Assembly: GCF_003610355.1 (NCBI RefSeq)
Contig: NZ_RAPY01000002.1
Coordinates: 310,001-374,000 of the forward strand
Source: Sphingobacterium detergens
Lineage (GTDB): Bacteria; Bacteroidota; Bacteroidia; Sphingobacteriales; Sphingobacteriaceae
Direction of reading: 5' to 3'
Length of the DNA stretch: 64,000 bases
This document shows positions 1 to 7,674 of this stretch, piece by piece. Position numbers and translations under genes: made by a program. Each line of letters opens with the position of its first letter. Position 1 is the first letter of the stretch. The notes beneath the pieces are model-generated. The model saw only the letters and a list, made by a program, of their open reading frames with translations, was not told the origin of the DNA and did no database searches.

Positions 1-722
1 TGTGGGGATACTTGGACACTCTTGACCATATGATCGGAAATCAAGCGCCGCATACGATCCATTTCGATAATTTCGTCGCTACCATTCACAACGGTGTGGA
101 CTGTTGGAGTCGGCGTAACTTGAGCCGGTTCATTTTTGATCAGAGGGGCATTTGCTGGTTTCGCATGATCTGTGTTTTGCTGCGTGCCTCTATTGGCTAC
201 ATACAACAGAATATCCTCTTTCGTAACTCTACCCTCGGCTCCTGTACCTTGTATACGATCAAGCTCCTCCTGAGATAATCCCTCATGACGCGCGATGTTT
301 TTTACTAGCGGCGAATAAAAGCGGACACCTTGTTCGTAATGTATATTTGTTGTTTCTTCGGTTGGGCTACTCAATTGCGCCATACCCGGTATTTCCAAAT
401 TGGTAGTTTCGCTCGAAAATGTAGGTTGATCAGCTAGGCTTTCCTGCGGTTGAACAGTTGGTTCGCTTGTTTCGGCATCTCCTTCTATTTCTATAATTGC
501 AACAACATCACCAACCTGAACGATTTGATCCGCAGTATAAAGTTGTTCCTTCAAAATTCCCCTAACAGGAGAGGGTACTTCTGAATCAACTTTATCCGTT
601 GCGATTTCCAATAAAGTGTCATCTTCTTCAATCAAGTCACCAGGTTGTTTCAGCCATTTGGTAATTGTTGCCTCCGATACACTTTCTCCCATTTTTGGAA
701 GTAAGAGTTTATATAAAGCCAT
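1..722 (-). CDS. 2-oxo acid dehydrogenase E2 subunit (dihydrolipoamide acyltransferase), 3' part cut by window edge
   Basis: The E2 core of a pyruvate-type or branched-chain 2-oxoacid dehydrogenase complex, which moves the acyl group from lipoyl-lysine to CoA in the cytoplasm. I translated it by hand from the ATG at 722: 240 codons are visible. A lipoyl domain fills residues 1-80, with the lipoylated Lys44 in EIATDKVDSEV. An acidic, Ser/Thr/Pro/Gln-rich linker follows. The E1/E3-binding domain lies at about 133-172 (FYSPLVKNIARHEG, then GTGAEGRVTKEDI), and the catalytic domain begins at about 219 (EMDRMRRLISDHM). The C-terminal catalytic HxxxDG motif lies outside the window. It follows cinA on the same strand after 112 bp, so the two may be co-transcribed. 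Which 2-oxoacid is used cannot be told from this part. Confidence 0.9.
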   Translation of the reverse strand, partial: MALYKLLLPKMGESVSEATITKWLKQPGDLIEEDDTLLEIATDKVDSEVPSPVRGILKEQLYTADQIVQVGDVVAIIEIEGDAETSEPTVQPQESLADQPTFSSETTNLEIPGMAQLSSPTEETTNIHYEQGVRFYSPLVKNIARHEGLSQEELDRIQGTGAEGRVTKEDILLYVANRGTQQNTDHAKPANAPLIKNEPAQVTPTPTVHTVVNGSDEIIEMDRMRRLISDHMVKSVQVSP

Positions 723-834
723 ATTTTTTAGCAATCTCGTTATAGAAAAACGAAGTTAATTAAATTGTGGTTTACTTTCAACAATTTGAAATATTATTCC
801 TTAAAAAACGATTTTATTAAAATTTTATTTTAAG

Positions 835-2094
835 TTACTCGAATTTTGACCCTTCTTCTTTTACCAGTAGTTTCCAGAGCAGGAGAAGCGCATTCATGCG
901 CGTACGTTCGATGTTTATGCGCCTATCGTTGTTGAATTGAAATTTCTTTGTGATCACTTCTTTTTTTCCCGCTACCGCCACCCAGACTGTCCCTACAGGT
1001 TTCTCAACAGAACCGCCGCCCGGACCCGCTATCCCTGTTGTTGCAATGGCATAGTCCGTGTTGAATTTTGCTTTTGCGCCTGCAGCCATTTCTATGGCCG
1101 TCTGCTCACTGACAGCGCCAAATTGCTCCAACGTTGTTTCATGGACGTTTAGCAATTGCTGTTTTAGTCTATTGGAGTAGGGGATTGTTCCCCCGACGAA
1201 GATTTCGCTACTTCCGGGATTTGCTGTTAATGAAGCCGCCAGACTTCCGCCTGTACAGCTTTCAGCTGTAGTCAAGGTAAGTCGCTGTTGAGTAAATTGC
1301 TTAATTAAATATGCTTCAATAGTGGTGTCGTAATCCGCAATTACATAATTTTTTAAGCGATTCAAAAGTTTGCTCTTAAAGAGCTTTACTTCTTGAATAA
1401 TATCAGCTTTGTTTTTACTTTTTCCGGAAAGCCGGAGGCGAATAAAAGCTAATGTGGGTAAATAGGCCAATTTAATAGTTGAAGGAAGTTCTTCTTCAAT
1501 ATCCTTTATTTCTTCAGCAAGATAAGACTCTCCGATACCGCCTAAAAGTATGGTTTCGTGATGGATGAAGATGTCTTTATTTTGTTGTTCAATCAAGGGG
1601 AAGACACGCTGTTCCATGAGATGTTTCATTTCAAATGGTACACCGGGCATAAAAATATAGTGTTTTTGTGCCTCAGAAACCAACATACCTGGTGCTGTAC
1701 CATAATCGTTGAATAATATTTCACAGTTTGCCAGAACATCTGCTTGCTGTCGATTAATCTCTAGCATTTCCATATTGCGGGACTCAAAGAAACTTGTTAC
1801 ATGTTGGAGTACTTTTTCGTCACGGATTAATGTTGTGCCAAAATATTTTGCTGCAGTTTTTTTCGTAACATCGTCTTTAGTTGGACCAAGCCCCCCAGTA
1901 ATTAAAATCAAATCGGCTCTTGTGGACGCGCTTTTTAATGTGTTGAAAATAGCTTCCTCCGTGTCGGGAATGGATGTCATCTGGACAATATCTATCTCAA
2001 ATTTTCCCAATTGTTGTGCAATCCAGCTGGAGTTGGTATCGATAATCTGGCCTATCAGAATCTCATCTCCGATCGTAATAATTTCTGCTTTCAT
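835..2094 (-). CDS. cinA: CinA family protein (nicotinamide-nucleotide amidase type)
   Basis: 419 aa, the usual full length. The N-terminal half (about 1-170) is a MoaB/MogA-like molybdopterin-binding fold (EIITIGDEILIGQIIDTNS; ITGGLGPTKDD). The C-terminal CinA domain (about 255-410) holds the amidase signature TTAESCTGGSLAASL and ATTGIAGPGGG. In characterised members this domain deamidates NMN to nicotinate mononucleotide in pyridine-nucleotide salvage, and the N-terminal domain can act as an ADP-ribose pyrophosphatase. The 'competence-induced' name is historical. The E2 gene follows on the same strand and lptD ends 145 bp upstream. The ATG at 2094 begins the conserved MKAEIITIGDE stretch, so the start is secure. 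Confidence 0.95.
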   Translation of the reverse strand: MKAEIITIGDEILIGQIIDTNSSWIAQQLGKFEIDIVQMTSIPDTEEAIFNTLKSASTRADLILITGGLGPTKDDVTKKTAAKYFGTTLIRDEKVLQHVTSFFESRNMEMLEINRQQADVLANCEILFNDYGTAPGMLVSEAQKHYIFMPGVPFEMKHLMEQRVFPLIEQQNKDIFIHHETILLGGIGESYLAEEIKDIEEELPSTIKLAYLPTLAFIRLRLSGKSKNKADIIQEVKLFKSKLLNRLKNYVIADYDTTIEAYLIKQFTQQRLTLTTAESCTGGSLAASLTANPGSSEIFVGGTIPYSNRLKQQLLNVHETTLEQFGAVSEQTAIEMAAGAKAKFNTDYAIATTGIAGPGGGSVEKPVGTVWVAVAGKKEVITKKFQFNNDRRINIERTRMNALLLLWKLLVKEEGSKFE

Positions 2095-2230
2095 AGTATA
2101 AACTTACATAAAATTACGGATCAACTATACGCTAAAATTGTTTTGATTAAAAGAAATTAAAGATGGTCCTTTTCGCATAGTAACCGGGTTTGAATTTTTG
2201 GGTTTATACCGGATTAATTGCATAAAAAAA

Positions 2231-2253
2231 GCAGTTATTTTAAAAATAACTGC
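2231..2253 (-). terminator. Intrinsic terminator of the LptD-like gene, overlapping its stop codon
   Basis: A hairpin with 11-bp arms (GCAGTTATTTT on the plus strand) around a single central base. On the minus strand it is followed by a run of seven T. The right part of the stem encodes the last codons and stop (TAA at 2242-2240) of the gene ending here. Confidence 0.75.
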
Positions 2254-4927
2254 CTCCAGAACTTGCTCTTTTTGTCAATTTGAGATCTTGCAATATGGAT
2301 GCCTTCGCTCGAATGGTGACATTATAACTTCGATATCGTCCAAATGGCATCCACCCAAAGGACATATCCCAACAGTGTAAATCTCGATAGATATTGAAGG
2401 AAGTCATGACAACTTCTTTTTGTTTGAAATCGTACCCAGATTGAAATGTCACTTTCCATTTAGGGGTAACACTAAAGTCTCCATGTAAATTCAGTGTACT
2501 CGTAATCTGATTGTCCATGCGTCGTGTACTTGAATTAAAGAACTTGGACATATTAAAACTGAACGAAGCCGCTAGATTCCAGGGAATATTAAAGTCTACA
2601 AATGCATTGGGGTCGGAACTGATTCGAGCTAAAGCCTGTGCCTGCTCTGGGGTCATACCAGCATTGGACATTTGCTTTCTCAGTGAATCGATGTTGTCAC
2701 CCCTTGATTTGGCTGCTTTCGGATTTAGACTATAGTCAAAGGATAAACCGAAATTTGTCAGACGGGCCAAACTTCCATCTTTAATTGCATATCTGTTGAC
2801 GCGGACACCATTGTCATTTACAGAATAAGGATCAAATGTACCATTGAAGTTTACATTCATCTTCTGGTCGAAAAATGCGGTCCGACCAGAGAAAGTGATC
2901 GGCGATAGTTTTAATGAATCGGCAACAAAATTGTAATTTCCACTAAAAGTCAAGCCTTGGAGAATCGGTATCTTTTTGAAACCACCATCGGTGGTGTCAG
3001 ATTTGCTCTTCACCTTGGCCTCAATATTGTTGTCAATTGAGAAGCCTATACCCGCAGATTTTCCGGCAGAAGGTGAACCATATACTCCCTGTGCAAAGAT
3101 GGAGTATACGTTACGATTGCCATATTGATCATTATATTGTTGATAGAATCCATAACGTGGATCTGAGAAATCTGGTCTGTAGTTAAAATTGATGGATGGT
3201 GTGACCACGTGTCTGATCGCTTCGATCTTTCCGATCTTTGGATACATACCGTATATCTTAGTCGAAAGACCAGTAGATACAGAGTAATCGTAAGCACGAT
3301 TAAATCCCTGTAGTGTATCAAGCCGTTGTTTATAGCCTGCAGGCGTGTTATCAATACGTTGTCTGGTACTTTGTAGATACCAACGTTCGGTGTAGTTAAC
3401 ACTAGTATTGAATTGAAAGTATTTAAATGCGTTAAGCGATAAACTGATCGGAATATTATGCTGGAAACCATTCTGGAATCTTTTAAAACCTCCAGAACTA
3501 AACAACAAGCTGTCTTTAGTATTGACAGTATTTTGTGCTTGAAAACTATAACCAACATTAATACGTTGATACCATTTCTGTTCGCCTACACGATCTTTGC
3601 TGTCAAAAGGATTGAATGAAGAAACGTTTAAACTGATATTTGGTAAGCTTAACTGAATACTTCTGTCAGCCATATTCTGACTATGGGTTAAACTTGCTGT
3701 TAGATTTACTTTTCCATCGGCAAACACTTTTCCATAACTAATGGACGACCCCATTCTGTTTTGGGCTAGATTTTCATAGGTGGTTAGGTTGCTTCCTGTA
3801 CCTGTGTTGCGGAAATAGGATGCGGTACCAAAGTTTACACTAGCAGAAAAAGATGTTCCCGGGTTAGCTTCTTGACGTTGGGTATGATTCCAGGTTACAT
3901 TGAAGTCTTTATTGGAACCGTAATCTTTTGTTCCTTCCACCCCTGTTTTCGTATTTGCATAACGTATATTAAATCCACCATTAAATTTATAATTTACGGT
4001 ATAACGTGTATTCATGGATACTTCCCATGAACCTTTTGAATACAATGAGCCCCTAATTTCACTATCCCAGTAATCGTTGAAAGCGAGATACCAACCAATG
4101 TCACGCATGGAGAAACCTCGCGTATAATCTTCACCAAAAGATGGGAAAAGAAATCCTGATGCTCTTTTATCGGGTTTAGGGAAGAATGCAAAAGGAAAGG
4201 CTACAGGCATAGGTACACCCATCACGACTAAATAGGCAGGACCGGAAATGATCTGATTTTTGGTCACAATTCCTTTGGATATATGTATACCAAAATGGGT
4301 GTGTGGCTCCGGTAAATTACAAGTACTATAGAGTCCCTTGTAGATTGACATCTCATCATAGATATTCTTTCGGACGATATTGGCTTGGATAAAGCCTCCA
4401 TCTACCTCGGTCATAATACCATAGGTATTCCCTTCCTGCTTTTCGTAGTCATAATAGAGGGAATCTACCGTTTTAGGAGATTCACCATTTCCCATAATAA
4501 CAATAGGACGGCCTACATATTTGCCGCTTTTATCATAGATGCCTGATGCGAAAATCTTTTTTTGATTGCGGTCGAGTCGGATGTAATCAGCTGAAAGTTC
4601 AAAATCTTGATATTTTACTTTTGCACCACGATATAGATGGCTAATATTCTTTGCTACTTCCGATTTTTGGGAATCGACTGCGATGATGCTGACTTCCGCC
4701 TGCAATCCATTGCCTTTTTTCTTTGTGGTATCCTGTCCTGATTTAGTAGAATCAGCAGGTTTTATTTTTGTTGTATCCTGCAGTTTACTGGTCGCCGAGA
4801 CAGGGTCCTTACTTTGAAGTCCGTTCTGTTTTAATGGAATATTGCTCTGAGCTAATGTTGAATTGCTCATTGCAAGAATGATAAATAGTGTTAAAATGTT
4901 GATTAACGACTTCAAAATTAAAGACAA
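2240..4927 (-). CDS. lptD: Putative LPS-assembly outer-membrane protein, LptD/OstA-like
   Basis: 895 aa. An N-terminal signal segment (about 1-26, ending SNSTLAQS) is followed by a low-complexity Asp/Ser/Thr/Lys stretch (SKLQDTTKIKPADSTK). An OstA/LptA-like beta-jellyroll region follows at about 80-260 (FELSADYIRLDRNQKKIFASG). The rest is a long alternating-hydrophobic beta-barrel starting at about PDKRASGFLFPSFGEDYTRG. The C-terminus does not end in a canonical aromatic barrel signature: GGSYF has Phe last, which fits BamA recognition. Family members insert LPS in the outer leaflet of the outer membrane. It is divergent from the amidase-MCE pair, which also serves the envelope. I recognise the family from architecture and the DUF-like LptD core, so symbol use is by homology class only. 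Confidence 0.85.
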   Translation of the reverse strand: MSLILKSLINILTLFIILAMSNSTLAQSNIPLKQNGLQSKDPVSATSKLQDTTKIKPADSTKSGQDTTKKKGNGLQAEVSIIAVDSQKSEVAKNISHLYRGAKVKYQDFELSADYIRLDRNQKKIFASGIYDKSGKYVGRPIVIMGNGESPKTVDSLYYDYEKQEGNTYGIMTEVDGGFIQANIVRKNIYDEMSIYKGLYSTCNLPEPHTHFGIHISKGIVTKNQIISGPAYLVVMGVPMPVAFPFAFFPKPDKRASGFLFPSFGEDYTRGFSMRDIGWYLAFNDYWDSEIRGSLYSKGSWEVSMNTRYTVNYKFNGGFNIRYANTKTGVEGTKDYGSNKDFNVTWNHTQRQEANPGTSFSASVNFGTASYFRNTGTGSNLTTYENLAQNRMGSSISYGKVFADGKVNLTASLTHSQNMADRSIQLSLPNISLNVSSFNPFDSKDRVGEQKWYQRINVGYSFQAQNTVNTKDSLLFSSGGFKRFQNGFQHNIPISLSLNAFKYFQFNTSVNYTERWYLQSTRQRIDNTPAGYKQRLDTLQGFNRAYDYSVSTGLSTKIYGMYPKIGKIEAIRHVVTPSINFNYRPDFSDPRYGFYQQYNDQYGNRNVYSIFAQGVYGSPSAGKSAGIGFSIDNNIEAKVKSKSDTTDGGFKKIPILQGLTFSGNYNFVADSLKLSPITFSGRTAFFDQKMNVNFNGTFDPYSVNDNGVRVNRYAIKDGSLARLTNFGLSFDYSLNPKAAKSRGDNIDSLRKQMSNAGMTPEQAQALARISSDPNAFVDFNIPWNLAASFSFNMSKFFNSSTRRMDNQITSTLNLHGDFSVTPKWKVTFQSGYDFKQKEVVMTSFNIYRDLHCWDMSFGWMPFGRYRSYNVTIRAKASILQDLKLTKRASSGGSYF

Positions 4928-5071
4928 ATGTTATTTTTGTGAAATAATGTTAAACTTCGAAGGACAAAATTAGTCAAAAAACAAATAGAAAATATGTTAA
5001 ATATCGTTATCTATTAAAGAAATAATATTGACTCATTTTGTATCGTTTATAGTAGAGCAAATAAATATTCA

Positions 5072-5872
5072 ATGAAATCAGATTTAAGAATTAGAAAATG
5101 GTGTAGCATTATGTTGGCTACTTTGGGATTTTTTTTATTGAATTCTTTCAAATTAAACAATGGCCAACCCGAACCACCCGACTATCAGATTAAAACCATC
5201 GTTATTGATGCTGGGCATGGTGGAAAAGATACCGGTGCACAGGGCCGTCGATCCCTAGAAAAGAATGTAGCGTTGGACGTAGCGTTAAAGCTCGGCCGAC
5301 AAATTCAAAAAGATATTCCTGGAGTTAAGATTATCTACACGCGGACTTCTGATGAATTTGTGGAATTGTATAAACGTATTCGTTTGGCGAATGCTAACAA
5401 AGCGGATTTATTTATTTCCATTCACTGTAATTCCGGTGGTTCTAGCGCCCATGGTACAGAAAGCTTGGTTTCTGGTTCGCATCGTTTAGGGCAACAGGAT
5501 GCTGCAGTCCGTGAGAATGCATCGTTATTACTCGAATCAAATTATAAAGAAAATTACCAGGGATTTGATCCTAAAGACCCTGAAAGTGCTATTATTTTTT
5601 CATTGATGAAAAACAGATTCCGTGAAAAAAGTATTCGTTTGGCACAGATGATTGAGGGAGAGTACGTGAAAGCGGGAAGACATAGCCGTGGGTTCTGGGA
5701 AAAAGGATTAGCAGTATTAGCAGAGGCAGGCATGCCAGCAGTTTTGACAGAAATCGGATTTATCAGTAATAGGGAAGAGGAAAGCTATCTTTTATCGGAT
5801 GAAGGGCAACAAGAAATTGTCAATAATTTGGTTTCGGCTTTAAAAATTTATAAAAATTCTGTTGAACGCTAA
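5072..5872 (+). CDS. N-acetylmuramoyl-L-alanine amidase (Amidase_3)
   Basis: 266 aa. It cleaves the bond between MurNAc and the stem peptide in peptidoglycan. The N-terminus is one hydrophobic export segment (about 10-26). The Zn-amidase domain spans about 40-262. The visible ligands and catalytic residues are His49 (VIDAGHGGKDTGAQG), Glu63 (SLEKNVALDV), His118 (SIHCNSGG) and Glu227 (TEIGFISN). There is no LysM or SPOR domain. It is 62 bp upstream of the MCE protein gene, a neighbour pair common in Bacteroidota. It is probably periplasmic and involved in daughter-cell separation; that role is inferred from the family. Confidence 0.93.
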   Translation: MKSDLRIRKWCSIMLATLGFFLLNSFKLNNGQPEPPDYQIKTIVIDAGHGGKDTGAQGRRSLEKNVALDVALKLGRQIQKDIPGVKIIYTRTSDEFVELYKRIRLANANKADLFISIHCNSGGSSAHGTESLVSGSHRLGQQDAAVRENASLLLESNYKENYQGFDPKDPESAIIFSLMKNRFREKSIRLAQMIEGEYVKAGRHSRGFWEKGLAVLAEAGMPAVLTEIGFISNREEESYLLSDEGQQEIVNNLVSALKIYKNSVER

Positions 5873-5934
5873 ACAGATTTGCTTTTATGCTGTTTTAAAG
5901 TTATATTAATGATGCATTACAAAAAAAATGATTT

Positions 5935-6882
5935 GTGAAAATATCTAATGAAACAAAAGTCGGCATATTAGCAACAGTTGCAATTGCTCTATTATTTATA
6001 GGGTATAGTTTTTTAAAAGGAAACGACGTCTTCAGTAGCGATAATACATTTTATACAACTTACCATACAGTCGACGGGTTGACTTCTTCCAAGCCGGTTT
6101 TAGTTAACGGTTATCAGATAGGACGGGTGTCAAAAATGACCTTACAACCAGATGGTAAAATAAAAACGGAATTTAAGATCCATTCCCATTATAAAATCCC
6201 TAAAAATACGATCGCTCGTATTTCCAGCACAGATCTATTGGGTAGTAAGGCAATCGTTTTCGAGATGGGCAATAGCACAGAAATGGCCAAAGATGGTGAT
6301 TTTCTAAGTTCAGGTATCCAACCGAATATCATGGATAAAGTTGAACCAATTCAAAAGCGAATTGAAACAATTACGATCAAACTGGATTCTACATTGACAG
6401 TGGTTAATACGGTTCTAGATAAACAATTTCAAGATGATTTTAAGAATAGTATTCATAGCATATCCACTTCTCTGAAAAATGTTGAAGGAATCACAAAAGA
6501 TGTAGAGGGGCTTGTGGGAACTGAAAAGGGACGGTTAAATAGAATTATGGCCAATCTGGAATCGATCACATCCAATTTCTCACAAAATGGTGAGAAAATC
6601 AACGCAATAATGGCTAATCTAAATAATATAACAGATAAAGCGGCACGATTGGATTTTGAACAAACTATGAACAAGGTAAATGCAACCATGTCCGATTTTC
6701 AAAATATTACCAGCAAGATTAACAGTGGTAAGGGGTCAATTGGTTTGTTGCTTAATGATGAAGAATTATACCACAATCTAAATAACGCATCTAAAGAAAT
6801 GGATAATCTCATGAAGGATGTCAAGGAGAAACCTGGTAAATATATCAAGCTTTCTATTTTTGGGAAAAAAGGTGAAAAATAG
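5935..6882 (+). CDS. MCE/MlaD family lipid-transport protein
   Basis: 315 aa from a GTG start. The nearby ATG at 5928 is out of frame and stops at once, and translation from GTG gives the typical N-terminus KISNETKVGILATVAIALL. One membrane anchor (about 8-26) is followed by a single MCE domain (about 38-112, FYTTYHTVDGLTSSKPVLVNG ... GSKAIVFEMG). A long helical, Asn/Ile-rich part (about 130-305) with heptad-like repeats follows (IMANLESITSNF, IMANLNNITDKA). MlaD proteins are the periplasmic substrate-binding part of phospholipid transporters that keep outer-membrane asymmetry. No MlaE/MlaF partners are in the window. It ends 14 bp before a very strong terminator. Confidence 0.9.
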   Translation: MKISNETKVGILATVAIALLFIGYSFLKGNDVFSSDNTFYTTYHTVDGLTSSKPVLVNGYQIGRVSKMTLQPDGKIKTEFKIHSHYKIPKNTIARISSTDLLGSKAIVFEMGNSTEMAKDGDFLSSGIQPNIMDKVEPIQKRIETITIKLDSTLTVVNTVLDKQFQDDFKNSIHSISTSLKNVEGITKDVEGLVGTEKGRLNRIMANLESITSNFSQNGEKINAIMANLNNITDKAARLDFEQTMNKVNATMSDFQNITSKINSGKGSIGLLLNDEELYHNLNNASKEMDNLMKDVKEKPGKYIKLSIFGKKGEK

Positions 6883-6895
6883 ATTTTGATTATCA

Positions 6896-6950
6896 GAAGC
6901 CTTATATAGAAAAAGCCTGCAATTTGCAGGCTTTTTCTATATAAGGCTTC
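6896..6950 (+). terminator. 55-bp perfect palindrome, strong terminator after the MCE gene
   Basis: The two 27-nt arms are exact reverse complements around one central T (6923). The inner part (AAAAAGCCTGC / GCAGGCTTTTT) looks like an ordinary intrinsic terminator. It is extended outwards by 14-16 further perfect pairs (GAAGCCTTATATAG). TTTAGG follows. Being symmetrical, it could stop transcription from either side. Confidence 0.85.
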
Positions 6951-7566
6951 TTTAGGTTCTTGAATTAGTTCGCTCTCCCTCGCAGTAGAAGTTACTACGC
7001 ACCTGATTAGCTCTCAAATACGCTACTATTGTCACCGACAAACAGTCCTGCTACTTTTTCCTTTTTTCTGTTCAGAAGTTCTGCTTTACTGTTTTGGGGT
7101 TACGTTTTTTTTATGGCTGTGTATCGTATTTTAGTCGGCTACAGGTAAGCGCTAACGGTGCTAAATTTTCTTTTAAGGGGTCATTGGGGCTATTTTATGA
7201 AATCACCTGGTGTATTTTTATCTAGGTTGTTTATCATTGCTGGTGCTTAACTTATGACCAAGTTGATACCATATCCAATATTAAAACTCTATTAACACTA
7301 TTTTTATAGGGTATTAACAGAGGGTTAATAGGGATATACCCCTGTTAACCCCCTGTTATACCCTTGTTAATACCCCGTAATATCCCTTTTAATAGATAAG
7401 TAGGTGTTAATCAATAGTTAACTTGGTCCTTTGTTATCTGAAACGATCGAAAAAGATGGAATGAGATAGATTACAGCCCCTGCGGATGGTCAATTTGAAA
7501 GGGAAATCAATAATCCTGAATCCAGAAATACCGGGTTTACTTTATGGTCATCCATTAAACCAAAAA
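6951..7566. other. Gene-free stretch of about 620 bp
   Basis: It lies between the MCE terminator and the S9-peptidase terminator. The longest forward open frame I found (7486-7584, 32 codons) ends in a terminator stem and looks accidental. No tRNA, riboswitch or IS end is recognisable. Short repeats occupy 7309-7394 and are listed separately. It could hold a small RNA or a decayed gene, but nothing in the sequence proves either. Confidence 0.6.
7309..7394. repeat. Degenerate 10-12 bp tandem units forming an imperfect inverted repeat
   Basis: From 7339 the plus strand reads as five successive units of 10-12 bp: CCCCTGTTAA, CCCCCTGTTATA, CCCTTGTTAATA, CCCCGTAATAT, CCCTTTTAATA. The stretch 7309-7333 (starting GGGTATTAACAG) is nearly the reverse complement of 7340-7363, with one 1-nt indel and two mismatches, around ATATA. 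The whole could fold into a long hairpin or act as a protein-binding array. Confidence 0.6.
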
Positions 7567-7595
7567 ATTAACGCCACTCAATAAGTGGCGTTAAT
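7562..7595 (-). terminator. Terminator of the S9 peptidase gene
   Basis: Two 12-bp perfect arms (ATTAACGCCACT and its complement) around a 5-nt loop. On the minus strand a run of six T follows (AAAAAA at 7562-7567 on plus). On the plus strand TTTT follows the right arm, so it may work both ways. Confidence 0.75.
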
Positions 7596-7674
7596 TTTCG
7601 CAATTGCAGTATTTTACTAGCGATTTTATTAGTAGTGTAAGTATATAATCTCACTATCTGATTTTACAGCTGTA

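Noticed and set aside
3046..3558. 170-aa reading frame inside the LptD-like gene
   Set aside because: Same-strand shadow in another frame of a well supported beta-barrel protein; composition is not protein-like.
5928..5948. ATG at 5928 as start of the MCE gene
   Set aside because: It is in another frame and reaches a stop after six codons; the GTG at 5935 opens the conserved N-terminus.
7486..7584. Small open frame (32 codons) in the 6.9-7.6 kb gap
   Set aside because: No recognisable protein feature, and its stop codon lies in the loop of the S9-peptidase terminator hairpin.
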